From Paragonimus westermani (lineage: Eukaryota; Platyhelminthes; Trematoda; Plagiorchiida; Troglotrematidae): a stretch of 64,000 bases of DNA. A program made the translations under genes and the position numbers. Below are positions 59,930 to 64,000 of the stretch, piece by piece. Numbering within the stretch: the first letter of the stretch is position 1; each line of letters starts with the position of its first letter. Below the pieces are notes generated by a model, which saw only the letters and a program-made list of their open reading frames with translations, searched no databases and was not told the DNA's origin. The stretch is taken from NCBI GenBank assembly GCA_008508345.1, contig QNGE01000120.1:312968-376967 (forward strand). Reading direction: 5' to 3'.

Positions 59930-61480
59930 GTAATCTCGAGTTTATATTATTTGTTAAGAGGTTGTTATTATTATGATTTGGATGTCTTGGTTATGCCCTG
60001 TAAGTAAGTTTATTTCCTTCTTTCTTCTTATGCTTTATCGTTGGCCGCCTATGCGTTCCTCATTGTAAGAACGATATTGTCTGCATCGGTAATTTCTTAC
60101 GCGATTAATCTAAAAATTGAATTTCGTTCGTTTAACTCATGACGATCCACTGGAATGTGACTGACGGCTCATTTCTTCTTTGTGCTTATTTAAACTAATG
60201 TATGCTAACTGACCACAGCCTCTGTACATTAAACAAAGAGGTCTGTCAAAATGTCTCTGCAGAGTACGTCTTACGTAATTTTAATTGCGTGTTCCAAATA
60301 ATTGAGCTGTAAGTGAAAAAGGTTTCTTCAGCAGGACAGCTACCTTTCAGTTTTTAGCACTTCATGCAATTGATTGCATGTGCCTGACAGTCAACTTGAC
60401 CAGACAACAGAAACAATCAGGCCACTAAGCCCGGTTAGACAACAACTCACCTAACGCTATATCCAACGACTTTGTGAGTCGTCCCGGTATGTGCTGTCCC
60501 ATATGAACTGATTGCCTTGCTGACTAACATCAACGAGCCCTGGCTTAAAATTGAATGAAGCTTTCAAGTGGGAAAACCCGCACAAACCAGCTGCTGCATT
60601 AATGCAGAACAACGTGAAAAAATTCACCAACCCTCCTGTCTACACTGATTCTCATAGACAGGTTAGTTAGTGGTTAGTTAGTGGTCCACTAGTGTGGAGT
60701 TATTGAATGTTTAATTGTAGTTCCCACATTCTGTGTTTGTTTTACTCAGAGTTTCAAATAACTGTTCCAATGAATGTTCCAACCCAGTAAACACAAATCC
60801 ACCTATCATTATGGATCTTGGTAAAATTTACCAATTTGATTCATTAATGAAATAAGGAGGCAGAATTTTACATCGGCTTTGTTATTACGTCATACGCTGA
60901 GGCAAAATTTCCCATTCATTGCAAGAATGACATAACCATTTACAAGGTAGAGCAAGTTGACACACTTCAGTGTGACTGGTCAACCACGTTGTGAAGCCAA
61001 CACGAAACAGAAACCCAGTGAAGCGACAGCTCAAACAAACAAGTGTAATGAAACGCGCCATTGTGTAGTTGACACTAATTTTAGTTTTAAGTGCGTAGGT
61101 CGTATACACTAAAAACTGCGCATTTGTCTCATGGCCCTTTGTTTTTCCATCCATATCGAGTATGTCTTTTGGCTTCCACACCTCTAGGAAATACTGTCTC
61201 CAGCTGTCATCTTCTTGCAACCTATCGCCGCCTAGTTGGACTCTACACGAGCTACCTTCGTACACCAGAGGCCGGTACCTGCAGGTAGCTCGACATCAGG
61301 AGTAAAAGACTCGAACGCTGAATATGGATTGAACAACACTCACTGACCCACCTTTTCCATGTTACTATGAAGGGACAGTTTTCCAACAACACACTATCCA
61401 CACCCCTTTCGAGCACAACGGGTTGAGTGTTGGGATATGAAAATCTTGTCGTACATAATGGGAGGTCAACAATGTAGCTT
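59930..61480. other. Unassigned interval with a 126-codon open frame
   Basis: A minus-strand frame at 60,885-61,265 begins with polar sequence (GGDRLQEDDSWRQYFLEVW) and ends hydrophobic and Cys-rich. I do not recognise it; it could be an exon or decayed retroelement. A short tandem GTTAGTTAGTG lies near 60,662-60,685. Confidence 0.35.
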
Positions 61481-61484
61481 TACG

Positions 61485-61620
61485 TAAGCGTTTTCAGAAT
61501 TCTCACCCAGGCCGTGGCAAGAATGTGCGCTAGTGACGAGTTCTAACAGGGGTGAAATCAGAGTCTAGTGCTTCTTTTTGAAATGTGCAAACTGAGAATA
61601 CAAAAGCTGCGATTAACGGT
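61485..61620 (+). mobile_element. tRNA-derived SINE, copy 4 (head truncated)
   Basis: CAGAATTCTCACCCAGGCCGTGG corresponds to the B-box segment of copy 1. GTGACGAGTTCTAACAGGGG and CAGAGTCTAGTGCTTCTTTT match the family tail closely. The A-box half is not clear. Confidence 0.65.
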
Positions 61621-61629
61621 AAACGGTTT

Positions 61630-64000
61630 TTAACTTGAAACTGGATGCTTGTTGTCAAGGCCCTACCTTTATGACCCTGACTGAAAACTGCGCAGGCTTG
61701 GTTACTTTTGTGATTTATGATAGTTAAGAACAGTGGTGGTGATGTTGTTCGTAGATGTGTTTGTGATTGTTGTTTTCATTTTGATGCATGGAACACACTT
61801 TCTTTAGTCATCGTCAGGCTAAATTCAAATAAATATAAATAACCACCAGTTGTACATAATCAAAGTAATCCATCTTCTGTACCATATGCTTTTAAGTAAA
61901 CGTACATTGCAAACATGTCTAGAGTATACTAGATAGGTCACGCCAGACACAATAATTTGTTTCACTCAACACAAGGAGTTTTATCCTATAAGTTTTCAGC
62001 GGCTACTTTGGGTTTTATTGACGGAACGACTTATAATTTCTGTCCAATAACTGAACAATTTCTGTCAAGTAGCATAAATAGTTGTGTGGTAGACGTTTAG
62101 GGAGCACGCAAGCGTGAATAATTTACCCTGTTTGTTCGAACCACAAGTGCCATTTACCTAGCTGCCTGGTTTAGATAACAATAAAAAACTGACAATTGTA
62201 TCGGTTGACGTAACAATGACAATAACGTGTTTTATTAAACAGATAGACAAAAACACCACCACTTTTGAACGAAACGAACTCAACTTTATTTGTCAAACAG
62301 AATTTTAGCGGCACCTACTTTTAGAGGATAACGGTCTGGATTCTACATTCATGCTTACTACTTGATTCTTGGACCAAATTAGTAGTAATGCTGCTAACTA
62401 CCCACGGATAAGTGTGTATTCAGCGGCTCTCAATCAAAAGCATTTCATAAGTCACGTGAGGCGATAGGCCAACATTTCTTCAAAACTGTAATCAATATGC
62501 ACATGTTCACGTGACAGACACGTGCGTGTGTACAGTATACAATGAGGCGAATTTAATAATTTGCAGCCCAGAGATAGGTCCAAAGTGCTCTTATGGAACA
62601 GGATTTCTCTCAACAAAGTCACCCAGTGTTCCTGTTTGGCACAACGTAGTTTCGGTTAAGTGCATTCAAGAGAACTAGGACTACTCGTTAGGCTTTACAC
62701 CGTTTAAAAACTTGGATAACATTAGCAACTAATATCAACGCACAGTTTTTTATGGACCTTTCCAAGGACCGTGAAATAAAACATCTTGTCAATAACCATG
62801 ACAAATATTTTTGCACTTCATTCAAAATATTCATGAGATTACAACTAGTTCGTACGCGTTGGCTGTACTTCAGCTTTACGATTGATCACAGTGATATTCT
62901 CCGAAAACATGCAGGAAACGACACTCTGCTACCCTAATAGATTACTGCGGACGTCTCCACCCTCGAATAGTTGTGGTTCCAAGACCTTCATTTCCAAATC
63001 CCGGTCACGGTAGAAACATAGACTAAGCATGTCTTCGAACTAAGCTGGACAGCTTGAGTTCGTCACTTGGAATGATGAAGCAGGCACATACGTCAAGGAT
63101 GGCTGTGGCCGCACGGTCAAAATTCGTTCTAAATTTTTCAAAAACTTTGCCCGAAACAACTTTGTTTAATTGTTACCCTCTTTTGCTAGGCTGTCTTTAT
63201 AAACTGTTGCTGTTTCTGGCAAGCCTGTTCCCCACTGGTGTTGGCGTTACATAACAAGTTGTTTCACGTTCACCGTTGTTTTAACGTCTTGAAACTGTTC
63301 ACAGAGACATCTAGTTGAGTGAAAGGATGGATTTTGACATTAATAACTATGTTGACGAACAATAACGGTGACTTCAGCAATGAATCCATCTCTTAGATAA
63401 AAGTGTAGTTGGTCAGCTAAATCATAGCGCGCCACTCGGGTTGAGGGTTGTATAACTAGGCGCATATCCTGAAACTCCTTCCTCTATGAAGTATGCAACT
63501 GATGCTTTCCCTGCCTCATATTTGACAATCTGAACTTACGTGAACAGCAGATGCTGTAAAGAATCATGTGGAAGAGAAGTAGTGGAAACATTCGAAGTGT
63601 AAGCATCTTTGCCAGTAGTCACAATGTTGCGCGTAATGGACTAAATTTTCAAGCATTCCGAGTAGTCGTTGATAGCCCGTGAGGTTGAGTAAATATTCAG
63701 ATTTTTCAAAGCAAAAAACCCATCACAAATTATTTGCTGACTGCGACGCCAGCTGTAACAGCTCCAAATATGTTATATTAATCGTAGATGTGCTCAGCTA
63801 AGGCGTACAGTTTGTTTCTGGGCAGTAAAAACGACGCAGCGAACGAGCGAACGAAAGAAGTTGTAATATGGTTAGTATCGTGTACAGCACATTTATCCAT
63901 CTGGTCAACCAACCAGAACACCCTGTTCGGTTGTGAGTTATAACCACTGGATGAATCTACAATTAATGAGTTCGAAATAACCTGACATTTATTAATAAAA
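61630..64000. other. No gene recognised
   Basis: Short open frames only. A B-box-like TTCCAAATCCCGGTCACGG near 62,990 may be a very decayed SINE, but the rest of the family consensus is not visible. Confidence 0.4.

Overview
The window reads as intron-rich, TE-dense animal DNA at roughly 40% G+C, most likely from a parasitic flatworm of the fluke (trematode) kind. This is inferred from content: one ciliary gene with short exons and kilobase introns, GT..AG junctions, several Penelope-like elements (PLEs) with GIY-YIG ends, RTE-clade retrotransposons of the kind common in flukes, and tRNA-derived SINEs. No bacterial-type operon, CRISPR array or rRNA gene is visible.

Host genes. (1) The main gene lies on the minus strand and is DRC3 (LRRC48), a leucine-rich-repeat subunit of the nexin-dynein regulatory complex of motile cilia and flagella. 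Nine coding exons between 45,191 and 23,387 join in phase into about 521 residues, close to the usual length of about 520. Only the initiator exon is not firmly located; 46,591-46,666 is a phase-compatible candidate. (2) On the plus strand, 8,048-8,721 encodes the C-terminal ectodomain of a Na+/K+-ATPase beta subunit; its membrane-anchor exons were not found.

Mobile DNA. PLE remnants lie at 1-289 (+), about 4,110-5,440 (+), about 20,281-21,744 (-), about 50,530-51,363 (-) and about 59,590-59,923 (+). An RTE-clade element with endonuclease, RT and C-terminal pieces runs from about 51,560 to 54,880 (+). A related C-terminal scrap is at 47,041-47,424 (+). SINE copies lie near 1.4, 48.4, 49.3 and 61.5 kb. 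An unclassified repeat occurs at 17.2 and 42.3 kb.

The most striking structure is a pair of 1,888-bp inverted arms, 40,150-42,037 and 52,973-54,860. They align without indels (coordinates sum to 95,010) and differ at only a few bases. Each arm holds a tandem dimer of an 878-bp RTE-derived unit. They bracket 10.9 kb that contains the first recognised DRC3 exons; one arm sits in a DRC3 intron in the sense orientation. Homology appears to continue a little beyond the arms at much lower identity, which suggests recent gene conversion or a recent inverted duplication. Long stretches (8.7-17.2, 23.6-31.9 and 54.9-59.5 kb) show nothing I can recognise beyond chance-length ORFs.
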